DNA from: JAKVAV01 sp047633195
GTDB lineage: Bacteria > Bacteroidota > Bacteroidia > Flavobacteriales_D > Cryomorphaceae
Reading direction: 5' to 3'
Assembly (NCBI GenBank): GCA_047633195.1
Contig: JBLIEU010000002.1
Location: forward strand, 1 to 64,000
Length of the DNA: 64,000 bases
Below, one piece after another: positions 1-8,697 of this stretch (position 1 is the stretch's first letter; every line of letters begins with the position of its first letter). The position numbers were made by a program, and so were the translations under genes. The notes under the pieces are model-generated. The model was not told where the DNA came from. It did no database searches and saw only the letters and a list, made by a program, of their open reading frames with translations.

Positions 1-190
1 AAAAATCGGCTGTTTGGCAAAAATCGATAATTGACTGGAAGTTTCCCGATGCAAAATCAGTCAAGAGCAATTCACCGCTCACTTGATCACCACAGGCATA
101 ACCATGCAGCTCCATGAATTTCTCCAGTGAAGTGGTTCCCGTCTTATTCATTCCAATGCAAAAAATCTTTTCTTTCGGTTTCTCAGCCAT
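1..190 (-). CDS. sulfotransferase-family protein, 5' part only
   Basis: A reading frame starts at an ATG (complement of 188-190) and runs open off the left edge. The N-terminus reads KIFCIGMNKTGTTSLEKFM, which carries the GxxKTGTTS loop that binds the 5'-phosphosulfate of PAPS in sulfotransferases. The family transfers sulfate from PAPS to carbohydrates or other acceptors. Its position next to a glycan cluster suggests it sulfates a surface glycan (inference). Only about 63 residues are visible, so the acceptor and the remaining catalytic residues cannot be judged. It is divergent from the glycosyltransferase at 224. Confidence 0.8.
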   Translation of the reverse strand, partial: MAEKPKEKIFCIGMNKTGTTSLEKFMELHGYACGDQVSGELLLTDFASGNFQSIIDFCQTADF

Positions 191-192
191 CC

Positions 193-223
193 TATATTTG
201 TCTGAAGTAAAAACCCAAATATC
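193..223. promoter_or_regulatory. possible overlapping divergent promoters
   Basis: The 33-bp gap between the divergent sulfotransferase and glycosyltransferase genes contains TATATTTG at 193-200, a perfect match to the Bacteroidota -7 box TAnnTTTG on the plus strand. A mirror copy CAAATAT at 216-222 gives GATATTTG on the minus strand, one mismatch from the consensus. No clear -33 TTTG was seen for either direction. Confidence 0.35.
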
Positions 224-1183
224 TTGAAAGTTTCGGTAATCATCCCTTTGTACAATCAGGCGCGCTTTGTGAAGAGGGCCGTCGAGAGTGCATTGAGCCA
301 ACCCGAGACCGCCGAAGTCTTGGTGATCGACGATGGATCAGACGACGATGGAGCGACTTTGGTTCAAAATAACTTTGGAAATGACGACCGAGTAAAGTGC
401 CTGCTTCATCCCAACGGCGGGCGACTCGGCGCAGGTGCTGCTCGCAATCTTGGAATCAAATATGCCACCCAAGCTTTTCTGGCTTTCTTGGATGCCGACG
501 ACTATATGCTCCCAAATCGTTTTGAAAACATCCGAAAACTTTTTGCCAAGCACCACGGTGCTGAGGGCGTTTTTGAAGCACTGGGTCAGGAGGGGAGCGA
601 TCAAGTGACCATGCTCCGAACCCATGTGAATCCCGATGAGGTATTTCATAAGATGGATCCTTTCGGCAAAAACGGCCACTTCTCAGTTTGTGGGCTTACC
701 GTCAAGGCTCACGCCGCAAGAGAGACAGGGGGATTCTCCGAAAGGCTCGAGATAGGAGAAGATACCGAATGGCTCGCCAGGCTCGTTCTCACACATAAAG
801 TCTACTGCGGAAATTTGACAAACGCCGTCGCCATGAGAACCGTAGACGGCAGAAATACCACTTCCGTCAGCCATCGCGCAGCTACCGACAAAGTCCTGAT
901 GGCGGCCATGCTAATGACTTGGGCCAAAACAGCCAATCAACCCGAAATGGTCCACCGCATCCTGCTCGATCTCTACCTCAAATACCACTACGAAGAGAAT
1001 AGACTGCTGTCAAACAAATCATCCCTGAGTCGAAAGCGCGCTGATCTCAAAGCCGCCCTTTTCATAATGAAGACCAAGTCTGATTTTCTGAAAGTTCCCA
1101 AGGTTCGTTATTTCTTAAAAACGGTTATCGGGCTTCCCGTAAAGAAGCATTTTGACTACTACGTTCCAAGTGGTCGAGAATGA
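224..1183 (+). CDS. family 2 glycosyltransferase
   Basis: A GT-A fold transferase that moves a sugar from a nucleotide donor to a growing glycan on the cytoplasmic face. The protein (319 aa) opens with the GT2 signature VSVIIPLYNQ, has the nucleotide-binding DDG at about residues 36-38, the metal-binding LDADD at 89-93 and a likely catalytic ED at 179-180. No membrane segment is obvious, so it is probably a soluble or peripheral enzyme. The start is a TTG at 224, which puts the canonical motif at the very N-terminus; no ATG fits better. It is the first gene of the plus-strand glycan cluster. Donor and acceptor cannot be told. Confidence 0.88.
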   Translation: MKVSVIIPLYNQARFVKRAVESALSQPETAEVLVIDDGSDDDGATLVQNNFGNDDRVKCLLHPNGGRLGAGAARNLGIKYATQAFLAFLDADDYMLPNRFENIRKLFAKHHGAEGVFEALGQEGSDQVTMLRTHVNPDEVFHKMDPFGKNGHFSVCGLTVKAHAARETGGFSERLEIGEDTEWLARLVLTHKVYCGNLTNAVAMRTVDGRNTTSVSHRAATDKVLMAAMLMTWAKTANQPEMVHRILLDLYLKYHYEENRLLSNKSSLSRKRADLKAALFIMKTKSDFLKVPKVRYFLKTVIGLPVKKHFDYYVPSGRE

Positions 1184-1202
1184 ATATTTTTGCGGCCAAC
1201 CG

Positions 1203-2258
1203 ATGAGCAACCCGATCATAACCATAGTCACCCCCAATTTCAACAAAGGTCAATTTGTAGAAGACTGCATCCGATCTGTCATGAGCCAAACCATGCGCGA
1301 TTGGGAGATGCTCTTCATCGACGACTTTTCTACGGATGGCAGCGATAAGCTGGCAAAAGATCTTTCGGCAATTGACGAGCGAATTATCTTCAGGCAAAAT
1401 CAGGGAAAGAAAGGGGCATCATCTTGTCGCAATCAAGGTCTGGCTTTCGCCAAAGGGGAATACGTCATGTTCCTCGATAGCGATGACCTTCTCACTCCCG
1501 ACTGTCTCGATAGAAGGGTAAAAGCAATGCAGGCAAATCCTGACTTGGATTATGCCGTCTATCCAATGGGGATTTTTCACAAAGTCCTTGGCGATAGCGA
1601 TATCATCTGCAACATTCCAACATCGGTGGAACCACTTCGGCGGTTTCTGGATCGTGACATTGTTTGGCTCATTTCGGGGCCCACCTGGAAAAAAACAGTG
1701 CTTGAAGAACTCGGCGGCTTTGACGATAGCCTCCACAGTCAGCAAGACTATGATCTTCATGTCCGAGCCCTGATTGCCGATTACTCATACCGCTACCACC
1801 ACGATGAACCCAACGTGTTTTATCGTCAGGAAGTCCATAGTATTCCCAGACTTCAGTCTCAAAACGTTGAGCATTTTCAGTTTCGATTTGAGATGGTACT
1901 GCGCCACGCCGAATTGCTAAAGAAGGCAAACAAGCTTGGCGAGGAAGAAAAACTCTTGCTCTCCCGCTATTTACTCGACCTGTCTCAGATGATGCGTTGG
2001 CACATTGGCGAATTGGGAAAAGAAGCCCGCCAGCGAGGCCTCGATTATTGGCGAGCCGCCAAAGACCGAAACCTCGTTGATGAAAATCGCTACAAACTTG
2101 GAGTCAAGTACATTCGTTATAAGCACAATATGAAGTGGAATCGATTGCCAAAAGCGCAACGCGCCTTGGAAAAGTTCTATCGATCTCACCTGGATGATTT
2201 GATCTTTTATCCCAGCAAGACCTATTGCAAAGTCACCCTCGCCGACTATGACGGATAA
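1203..2258 (+). CDS. family 2 glycosyltransferase
   Basis: A second GT-A glycosyltransferase, 351 aa from the ATG at 1203. An upstream TTG at 1152 in the same frame would overlap the previous gene and put 17 extra residues before the family motif, so it was not chosen. Motifs: PIITIVTPNFNKG at the N-terminus, IDD at about 39-41, LDSDD at 91-95 and QQDYDL near 185. The C-terminal third is rich in charged helices without known motif. The gene overlaps the next one by 11 bp, consistent with co-translation. Sugar specificity is unknown. Confidence 0.87.
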   Translation: MSNPIITIVTPNFNKGQFVEDCIRSVMSQTMRDWEMLFIDDFSTDGSDKLAKDLSAIDERIIFRQNQGKKGASSCRNQGLAFAKGEYVMFLDSDDLLTPDCLDRRVKAMQANPDLDYAVYPMGIFHKVLGDSDIICNIPTSVEPLRRFLDRDIVWLISGPTWKKTVLEELGGFDDSLHSQQDYDLHVRALIADYSYRYHHDEPNVFYRQEVHSIPRLQSQNVEHFQFRFEMVLRHAELLKKANKLGEEEKLLLSRYLLDLSQMMRWHIGELGKEARQRGLDYWRAAKDRNLVDENRYKLGVKYIRYKHNMKWNRLPKAQRALEKFYRSHLDDLIFYPSKTYCKVTLADYDG

Positions 2259-3420
2259 ACGGCACATTCTGTTTATCAGTTCCTGGTATCCTTCTCCCAC
2301 CACTTCCGAAGGCACCTTTGTCGAGCTTCATCTGCTGGCTTTGCAATCACGTGGCTGCAAATGCTCCATCTTGCTCAATGGCGAAACCACCTTTGGTAAC
2401 TACGTAAAAGCGGGATTTGACAAAGCAAAGCTTCTGAATTTTCGCAGAAGAGATGACATCACCTTTGTCGATAATCTAGCTGTTCACATGCGGCCGTTGC
2501 GTTTCGCTAAAGATCCCATTGCCCAAAGGAAGTCGAATATTCTTAACTCTTCAGTCAAGAATCTAAAGGCATACATTTCTGCTCACGGAAAGCCCGATGT
2601 GATTTTTCACCATGGCATTTTCGACTACACTTACATCTCCACTCACCTGTCCGAAGTTTTCGGTATTCCGATCTGGCACATGGAAAACTCACCGAACATC
2701 GAGGAAGATTTTTTCCCCTGCGCCAATCCATTCACTTCAGACGAGGAGAGGAAGAAATTCGTGCAGAACGTCGATAGACGATTTGCCGTGACCAATGCTT
2801 ACGTCGTGAAGATGGAACGGATTTTTAAAGCTCCATTCGAGTTGGTGCCAAATGTCATTACCGACGATTTCTTCGTCTCGGATCCTAAGCCGCGCTCCAA
2901 GAAACCTTTTGTTTTTTGCAACGTGGCGATTATGGATTCGCGCAAGCGCCAAGACCTCATTATCGAGGCTTTCGCTGAAGCCTTTGGTGGCGACGACAAT
3001 TACCGCTTGGTGATAGCAGGCGACGGAAAACTAAAGCAGTCTTTGATTGACTTGGCAAAAAAACTCGGCGTTTCAGCTCAAGTCGATATTCCCGGGTACC
3101 TCAACCGCGATGAGGTGAAAGACCTACTCGATCGCTCGAATGCCTTCGTCTTGGCTTCCCGCGCCGAGACCTTCGGTGTAGTGGTCATTGAAGCCATGGC
3201 GCGCGGAATCCCCACCATTTCGTCCAATATTGATGGCACGAAGGAGATCATCAACTCTACCAACGGAATTGTTTTCGAAGAGGGATGCAAACAAGGGTTG
3301 ACGGCGGCTTTCCGCCAATTGGTTTCGAATTACGATATTTACATTCCTGAGAAAATTGTGGAAGACGTCAAATCCCGTTTTGGGCCCGACGCCGTGAAGA
3401 AAGGATTGTACCCAGAATGA
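2248..3420 (+). CDS. GT4-family glycosyltransferase
   Basis: A GT-B retaining glycosyltransferase of 390 aa. The N-terminal half opens with HILFISSWYPSPTTSEGTFV, typical of GT4 acceptor-binding domains. The C-terminal half contains VIAGDGKL near 256 and the E-x7-E pair E307/E315 (AETFGVVVIEAMARG) that binds the donor nucleotide sugar. It overlaps the preceding gene by 11 bp and the following one by 4 bp, so it is part of one transcription unit. Confidence 0.88.
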   Translation: MTDKRHILFISSWYPSPTTSEGTFVELHLLALQSRGCKCSILLNGETTFGNYVKAGFDKAKLLNFRRRDDITFVDNLAVHMRPLRFAKDPIAQRKSNILNSSVKNLKAYISAHGKPDVIFHHGIFDYTYISTHLSEVFGIPIWHMENSPNIEEDFFPCANPFTSDEERKKFVQNVDRRFAVTNAYVVKMERIFKAPFELVPNVITDDFFVSDPKPRSKKPFVFCNVAIMDSRKRQDLIIEAFAEAFGGDDNYRLVIAGDGKLKQSLIDLAKKLGVSAQVDIPGYLNRDEVKDLLDRSNAFVLASRAETFGVVVIEAMARGIPTISSNIDGTKEIINSTNGIVFEEGCKQGLTAAFRQLVSNYDIYIPEKIVEDVKSRFGPDAVKKGLYPE

Positions 3421-4445
3421 TTCCCATTTTAGAAAAATATGGTCTCCGAAAATCTGAGTTGAAGTACATCAGTCGAACTGATGCTACGGCTATCGAACTC
3501 ATCCAAGATCGGATGAACTGGAAAGGGAAAGTTGGTTTTGGAATGGAGTACCGCAGGTATTCCTTGTTTTTGGATCGATTCTACAAAAAGACACTCAAAG
3601 AAAAAGTGTGCTACTACGGCCCTTTCAAAGGGGAGTTCGGTCATTTTCTCCTGCACAACTTACCTTTCCTGATGCACCTCCATAAGAAAGGGGTGAAGAT
3701 TCACTACTGCGGCATGAGCCTGCACAAGCCTTTTATGCTCGATGAAAATGGAAAATCGATTCTATCTTCTTTTACAGAACTACGCGATTTTTTTGGAGAG
3801 ATAAAGCCATCTGCCAATCAAAACAAGGTGCCGCGCGATGTGGCAAAGCAGATTGAAAACTGGAAGATAAAAGCGAAAGCCACTGGAATGCCTTTTCTCG
3901 ATATTGACCGCACCAGCTTTTACTGGCACGGTTTGCGAAATTGGCAACTCGAAGGTCGACAGCATAAATACGATTTGGCGAAAGCCTACGCGCAGGATCC
4001 GACAGATTCAGTAGTGATCTTCCCCCGCAAAAAAGGCGGAGAAGTAACACCAAACAATGGTGGCCCTTGGGATTACCTGGAAATCGCTCGCCAATTGAGT
4101 CCGCACTTTACGAAAGTATACTTGGTAGGTCACCCATCTCTCAGTGCTCTGGTAGAGGGCTATGGAAACATTGAGGTAAAGGTATCTGCCGACAATGCCG
4201 ACACTCTTAAATTTTGCGCAGAGGCGAAACTCATCATTACCCAACATTCGGGCGCCGTTCACATCGGTGCTTACGTCAATACTCCCGTCTTGCTCATATT
4301 CAATGGAGAGCCGCCTATCAAAGGACTGTTCGATACACTTCGCTTTAGAAAGAACCTGACGCGTAAGCCACTGAAGTATGCCTTTTCGCTTGACGAGATA
4401 GAGAAGGCAGCGAAGAAGTTTTCGGTGGTGAAGGAGAGAGCCTAA
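3417..4445 (+). CDS. putative glycosyltransferase of unclear family
   Basis: A 342-aa protein that I do not assign to a family with certainty. The N-terminal part has GEFGHFLLHNLPFL, which recalls the histidine motif of GT61 enzymes. The C-terminal part has FPRKKGG followed by a segment near residue 275 (IITQHSGAVHIGAYVNTPVL) that recalls the donor site of GT9 heptosyltransferases. This mixture suggests a GT-B enzyme. It overlaps the previous gene by 4 bp and is the last gene before the toxin-antitoxin/T9SS interruption, so its role in the same glycan is likely but inferred. Confidence 0.6.
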   Translation: MIPILEKYGLRKSELKYISRTDATAIELIQDRMNWKGKVGFGMEYRRYSLFLDRFYKKTLKEKVCYYGPFKGEFGHFLLHNLPFLMHLHKKGVKIHYCGMSLHKPFMLDENGKSILSSFTELRDFFGEIKPSANQNKVPRDVAKQIENWKIKAKATGMPFLDIDRTSFYWHGLRNWQLEGRQHKYDLAKAYAQDPTDSVVIFPRKKGGEVTPNNGGPWDYLEIARQLSPHFTKVYLVGHPSLSALVEGYGNIEVKVSADNADTLKFCAEAKLIITQHSGAVHIGAYVNTPVLLIFNGEPPIKGLFDTLRFRKNLTRKPLKYAFSLDEIEKAAKKFSVVKERA

Positions 4446-4473
4446 CCTCAGAGTTTTGGAATAAAGTCAAAAA

Positions 4474-4493
4474 AGTTACCTTTATAGGTAACT
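4474..4493. promoter_or_regulatory. palindrome, candidate HigA-type operator
   Basis: A perfect 8-bp inverted repeat AGTTACCT-TTAT-AGGTAACT lies 28 bp before the TTG start of the toxin gene. Antitoxins of the HigA class usually bind such palindromes to repress their own operon. It is not followed by a T tract, so a terminator is unlikely. Binding is inferred from position only. Confidence 0.5.
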
Positions 4494-4521
4494 CTTGTCT
4501 TCGAGAGAAGTCTAAATACCC

Positions 4522-4863
4522 TTGAAAGAGATAGACCGAAATATTGCACTCTATGAAGATCATTTTCAAAGCTTCTATAAAAGGCAATCGCTAGTTGTTA
4601 GAAAAAAGATTGATTGGACTTTATTGGTTATCAAAAGCACAAGGATGATTCCCGAGAAGTACTTCAAACGCTTAACGAATACAGATGGCTTATGGGAAGT
4701 GCGGGTTTCAGCGGGAAATGGAATTTATCGAATTTTCTGTTTTTTCGATGATGGAGATTTGATTGTGCTTCTCGGTGGCTTCCAGAAGAAGACTCAGAAA
4801 ACACCGATTCGAGAAATAAAGAAAGCTGAGCGAATTAAAAAGGAATACTATGAAAGCAAATAA
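4522..4863 (+). CDS. HigB/RelE-like toxin (Gp49 family)
   Basis: A 113-aa basic protein with the hallmarks of the phage-derived Gp49-like/HigB branch of the RelE superfamily. The pattern LWEVRVSAGNGIYRIFCFF, then a hydrophobic strand and GFQKKTQKTP around 89-98, and a lysine-rich C-terminus match that family. Members are ribosome-dependent mRNA interferases. The toxin gene comes first and the antitoxin second, the order usual for HigBA. The start is a TTG at 4522; no ATG precedes the conserved core. It overlaps the antitoxin gene by 14 bp. Confidence 0.87.
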   Translation: MKEIDRNIALYEDHFQSFYKRQSLVVRKKIDWTLLVIKSTRMIPEKYFKRLTNTDGLWEVRVSAGNGIYRIFCFFDDGDLIVLLGGFQKKTQKTPIREIKKAERIKKEYYESK

Positions 4864-5152
4864 GAAGTTGACATCCTTTGACGATCACCTGAACGAGAAT
4901 TATGGTCAGGCTGGAACAGAAACGAGAGTGAAATTCGAAGAGGAGTTTGAAGCTTTCCGAATAGGCATATTAATACAGGAAGCGCGCAAAAGGCAGAAAT
5001 TGACGCAACAGCAACTTGCCGATAAGGCCGGTACTACGAAAAACTACATTTCTAGAATCGAAAATGATGCGAGTGATATTCGCCTCTCAACACTTATGCG
5101 AATCATTCGCGAAGGCTTGGGTGGAAGCCTTAAGTTGTCGGTTGAAATATAA
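4850..5152 (+). CDS. HigA-like antitoxin, XRE helix-turn-helix
   Basis: A 100-aa protein with an XRE-type helix-turn-helix in the C-terminal half. The segment from about residue 50 reads KLTQQQLADKAGTTKNYISR, followed by IENDASDIRLSTLMRII. In HigBA modules this protein binds and neutralises the toxin and represses the operon through the upstream palindrome. The N-terminal 40 residues are acidic and probably contact the toxin. The gene overlaps the toxin gene by 14 bp, giving coupled translation. Confidence 0.87.
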   Translation: MKANKKLTSFDDHLNENYGQAGTETRVKFEEEFEAFRIGILIQEARKRQKLTQQQLADKAGTTKNYISRIENDASDIRLSTLMRIIREGLGGSLKLSVEI

Positions 5153-5200
5153 ATTGCTCTAATACGAGCATACGTCTAAGCATGCTTACTCCCGCGTAGG

Positions 5201-5208
5201 TAAATTTG
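5201..5208 (+). promoter_or_regulatory. candidate -7 promoter box (TAAATTTG)
   Basis: TAAATTTG matches the Bacteroidota -7 consensus TAnnTTTG and lies 43 bp before the ATG of the first delta-60 gene. No matching -33 TTTG at the usual spacing was found, so the call is weak. Confidence 0.35.
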
Positions 5209-5251
5209 CCTCAGGAAGCTTATCTTCGAAATGGAAAAAGAGACGATCTGA

Positions 5252-6820
5252 ATGAAAACTTTTCTCACATTATTGCTTATGCTTTGCCTGTGGAATGTCC
5301 ACAGCCAGAGTACCATTACTTATACCGTAGATGAGGATTTCTCTACAGAGCAAACACTGAGGAGCAAAACCAGTGTGTTTGACATCTATCCCTTGGAAGA
5401 TGGTGGTTTTTTCTTGGGGGGAGGGTTTACACTCCTTTTCTCGAATCCAGATAGTCCATTTATTCAAGGTCTCGCTATGATCACACAAAATGGTTCGACT
5501 CATCCAGATTGGGGCGGAGGGCAATCTATCTTTTGCAGGGAACTTCATGTCCACAACGGCGGATTCATCTCAGCTACTGGAGAGTTCTTAAGCAAAGAGC
5601 TATTTAACGGTGATAGTTGGTTTTTTACTTTTGGTGATATTTGGGGTGATTACTTCAAAACTCAACCATGGGGCATCGGCAACAACCCCTACGAAGTCCG
5701 CTGGACACAAGACATCTTTATCCTCGAAGACCAGAGCGTCTTGATCGGCGGAGCCATTGCTACCGACACCATGCAGCCGAGCCTCTTCAGGCACTTGATG
5801 CGCTTGCTTCCCGACGGGAGCCACGACGATACTTTCCCCATCGTAGAGGCCATGCCGCAAGGTCTCAATACCCACATCAGCAAGATAGAGCGAGCGAGTG
5901 ATGGCTCGTGGTATGTATCGGGACGCTTCGAGGGCATCAACGGACACATCAGTCCGCATATCGCTCACGTCACGGCAAATTTTGAAGTGGATACCGATTT
6001 TGTTTCGCCGTTTTACTATGAGTCAATCTGTTGCGGTCTCCACACCGAGCTTAAGTTGTTGGACAGTCAGGACAGGCTGTGGTTTGGAGGAGGAAGAGTA
6101 CGACTCGAATCAAATCTTGCTGATACGCTGCAGCTGGTTCGGTTATTACCCGATGGATTGATAGACTCAAGTTTTGAGGTGGGAAAAGCGGATTCAAGAA
6201 TTTGGAATTTTGGCACTGAGCAGCCCCCATGGATCAACGGGGTATTTGAAAGGGAAAACGGCGACTTTTTCATTTACGGAACTTTCAGCCATTACAATGA
6301 CACACCGCAACACTGCATCTCGTCCTTAGACGATGAAGGTATCATCCAACAAAATTACTTCAATGGAGAAGGGGCCACTATCAATTATTATGATCCCGAT
6401 GATGAAACGGATGTGGCTCGGCCAAGCATACATGCACTTGAGCTATTGGAAGACGGCAGCCTATTGGTTGGCGGTGCCTTCAGCGACTTTATGGGCGTGG
6501 AGCGCTACAGTATGGTCAAGCTCAACCAAGGCACCGTAGGCACGAGTGACCGAGATCGCTTGGAAGGAAAGGTGAAGGTTTATCCCAACCCTGCCGATCA
6601 ATTTGTGCAGTTGGAGTTTGAGCTATTCTTCTCGAAAGTGAATACCGTGATGAACGTTTACGACCAACTAGGCAGAAAAGTAAGCACCTACACCATAGGC
6701 ACAAACACCCAAGGAGTAGAAATACTCGATACCCGAAAACTGGTAGCGGGGCTATACATCGTCGAGATTGTACAAGAAGGGAAACAAGTTTTCTCTGACA
6801 AATTTATTGTACAACATTGA
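5252..6820 (+). CDS. T9SS-secreted delta-60 repeat protein, paralogue A
   Basis: A 522-aa secreted protein. Residues 1-19 are a Sec signal peptide (MKTFLTLLLMLCLWNVHSQ). The body carries repeats of the type LLPDGxxDxxF and LEDGSLLVGGAFSDF, as in delta-60 repeats, which probably fold as a beta-propeller. The C-terminus (about 440-522, from VKVYPNPADQF to the end) is a type A T9SS sorting domain, so the protein should cross the outer membrane and be anchored or released there. Its function is unknown. It shares long identical DNA blocks with paralogue B downstream. Confidence 0.85.
   Translation: MKTFLTLLLMLCLWNVHSQSTITYTVDEDFSTEQTLRSKTSVFDIYPLEDGGFFLGGGFTLLFSNPDSPFIQGLAMITQNGSTHPDWGGGQSIFCRELHVHNGGFISATGEFLSKELFNGDSWFFTFGDIWGDYFKTQPWGIGNNPYEVRWTQDIFILEDQSVLIGGAIATDTMQPSLFRHLMRLLPDGSHDDTFPIVEAMPQGLNTHISKIERASDGSWYVSGRFEGINGHISPHIAHVTANFEVDTDFVSPFYYESICCGLHTELKLLDSQDRLWFGGGRVRLESNLADTLQLVRLLPDGLIDSSFEVGKADSRIWNFGTEQPPWINGVFERENGDFFIYGTFSHYNDTPQHCISSLDDEGIIQQNYFNGEGATINYYDPDDETDVARPSIHALELLEDGSLLVGGAFSDFMGVERYSMVKLNQGTVGTSDRDRLEGKVKVYPNPADQFVQLEFELFFSKVNTVMNVYDQLGRKVSTYTIGTNTQGVEILDTRKLVAGLYIVEIVQEGKQVFSDKFIVQH
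5681..5817 (+). repeat. 137-bp block identical to 7249-7385
   Basis: Positions 5681-5817 in paralogue A and 7249-7385 in paralogue B read base for base the same, while the flanks are much more diverged. Near-identity continues for about 140 bp further. A second shared block is 6478-6594 against 8051-8167, with only a few substitutions. This pattern points to recent gene conversion or recombination between the tandem copies. Confidence 0.85.
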
Positions 6821-8412
6821 TGCGTACTATTCTAACATTGGCAATGGCACTCTGCCTGTGGAATCTCCACGGGCAGAGTACTGTTACGTATACAGTAGAC
6901 GAGGACTTCTCTACTGCTCAAACTCTCCGTAGCCAGACGAGTGTCTTTGATATCTATCCGTTGGAAGATGGAGGCTTTTTTCTTGGAGGTGGGTTTCAAA
7001 TGATTTTAACCAATCCAGAAAGCCCTTTTACATCTGGTGTAGCCATGATTAGCGCAAATGGTTCTGTTCACCCTAATTGGGAAGGTGGCACTTCAAGTTT
7101 TGCAAGAGAACTGCATGTTCATGATGGTGGCTACCTTTTTTGTACTGGTGATGTCCTATCTAAACGTTCTTTTACTGGAATTAGCTGGTTCAATGAAACG
7201 GGTGATACTTGGGGTGACTATTTTAAGGCAGGTGATTGGGGAATCGGTAACAACCCCTACGAAGTCCGCTGGACACAAGACATCTTTATCCTCGAAGACC
7301 AGAGCGTCTTGATCGGCGGAGCCATTGCTACCGACACCATGCAGCCGAGCCTCTTCAGGCACTTGATGCGCTTGCTTCCCGACGGCAGCCACGACGATAC
7401 CTTTCCCATCGTAGAGGCCATGCCGCAAGGGCTGAATACCCACATCAGCAAAATAGAAAGAGCGAGTGATGGATCGTGGTACGTATCGGGAAGGTTTGAG
7501 GGAATCAACGGACACATCAGTCCACACATCGCTCATCTCACGGCCGATTTTGAAGTGGATACCGAATTTGTGTCGCCTTTCTTTTATGAATCCATTTCTT
7601 CAGGGCTCCACACTGAGTTGAAATTATTGGACAGTCAAGATCGGTTGTGGTTCTCGGGGTTTAGAGTCAAACTGGCCGATAATCCAAATGACATTTTGCA
7701 TTTGGTCCGCTTGCTTCCCAACGGAACCGTAGATCCCGATTTCCAAGTCGGGAGAATAGAGTCTCAGTACCCTATAGACTGGGAAGATGTTCCTATTATC
7801 GTTAAAGGTATTTGTGAATCTCAAGTAGAGGAAAACGTCTTTTATATCTACGGAGCATTTAGCCACTACAATGATACTGCTCAGCCTTGCATTAGCGCAC
7901 TCAACGATGCTGGCTATATTCAGGAAAACTACTTTATGAACCAAGGGACAACAGCCAACGATTATGATCCCGACGATCCTCAAGAGAAACGACATCCTTC
8001 TGTAAAAGCCATGGAAATGCTACCTGATGGAAGTCTGATGGTCGGCGGCTCTTTCAGCGACTTTATGGGCGTGGAGCGCTATAGTATGGTAAAGCTCAAC
8101 CAAGGCACGGTAGGCACGAGTGACCGAGATCGCTTGGAAGGAAAGGTGAAGGTTTATCCCAACCCTGCAAGAGATCGAGTTACGATTCAAGTGGGCACTT
8201 CGGCTCCACCTCGACTCCGCTCGGTGACCGCGCTCAGCGACCAGATTGAGTCTATAAGAATCACCGATCTTTCGGGTAGAGCAGTGGCGAGTTACCCTTG
8301 GAATGGAGACAATGCTTCCTACGATGTAAGTAATCTGGCAAAAGGAGTTTATGTAGTGCAAATCATGGATTCCGACACGGTAATCGGTTTAGAAAAACTG
8401 GTGATTCATTGA
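6820..8412 (+). CDS. T9SS-secreted delta-60 repeat protein, paralogue B
   Basis: A 530-aa paralogue of the gene before it. The ATG at 6820 shares its A with the TGA stop of paralogue A, so translation is probably coupled. Signal peptide MRTILTLAMALCLWNLHGQ, then the same delta-60-like body, then a type A T9SS sorting domain. The body matches paralogue A, but the last 60 residues (DQIESIRITDLSGRAV onward) match paralogue C. Between RVTIQ and DQIES lies a 16-codon insert made of a GC-rich palindromic repeat (8195-8240). The protein is thus a mosaic. Confidence 0.85.
   Translation: MRTILTLAMALCLWNLHGQSTVTYTVDEDFSTAQTLRSQTSVFDIYPLEDGGFFLGGGFQMILTNPESPFTSGVAMISANGSVHPNWEGGTSSFARELHVHDGGYLFCTGDVLSKRSFTGISWFNETGDTWGDYFKAGDWGIGNNPYEVRWTQDIFILEDQSVLIGGAIATDTMQPSLFRHLMRLLPDGSHDDTFPIVEAMPQGLNTHISKIERASDGSWYVSGRFEGINGHISPHIAHLTADFEVDTEFVSPFFYESISSGLHTELKLLDSQDRLWFSGFRVKLADNPNDILHLVRLLPNGTVDPDFQVGRIESQYPIDWEDVPIIVKGICESQVEENVFYIYGAFSHYNDTAQPCISALNDAGYIQENYFMNQGTTANDYDPDDPQEKRHPSVKAMEMLPDGSLMVGGSFSDFMGVERYSMVKLNQGTVGTSDRDRLEGKVKVYPNPARDRVTIQVGTSAPPRLRSVTALSDQIESIRITDLSGRAVASYPWNGDNASYDVSNLAKGVYVVQIMDSDTVIGLEKLVIH
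7249..7385 (+). repeat. 137-bp block identical to 5681-5817
   Basis: Second copy of the identical block, within paralogue B. See the evidence at 5681-5817. Confidence 0.85.
8195..8240 (-). repeat. GC-rich palindromic repeat inserted in frame (paralogue B)
   Basis: A 46-bp stretch built on the core CACTTCGACTCCGCTCAGTG, here read on the opposite strand relative to the copies at 9992 and 11025. Its reverse complement is nearly identical to about 43 bp of the insert in the gene at 10571. It adds codons without breaking the frame, and its base composition is far more GC-rich than the flanks. Confidence 0.8.
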
Positions 8413-8697
8413 GTGTTGAGTGATCAATTTTTCAGTTGTCAACGTTCAGATGATTCGATGTCCGTTTGCCGTGGTGTCTTGCAGGAAGGACTCCCCATCT
8501 GGCGTTCGGTGACAATATGGCTAGATCTATCCGAAAGGTGCACAACGAGATGTGAAGTATGAAAAGAAATTTAAGTTAGTACTTAGCTGCGAACAACGAG
8601 CTACTAGCCGCGAAAATCCAAATGGTGTATATTTCTGTCGCATAGTAACATTGGAAGGCAATGTTGAAAACATTAAATTTATAGTAAATCATTAAAG
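8413..8697. other. gene-free spacer with an inverted repeat
   Basis: A 285-bp spacer before paralogue C with no credible reading frame and no tRNA-like T-loop. It contains a 7-bp perfect inverted repeat AACATTG-GAAGG-CAATGTT at 8647-8665 and an AT-rich stretch just before the GTG start at 8698. A degraded repeat fragment with a GGCGTTCGGTGAC-type sequence lies near 8500-8515. Confidence 0.5.

Noticed and set aside
5252..6820. Beta-propeller enzyme function for the delta-60 paralogues
   Set aside because: Only repeat and sorting-domain motifs are visible; no catalytic residues could be named.
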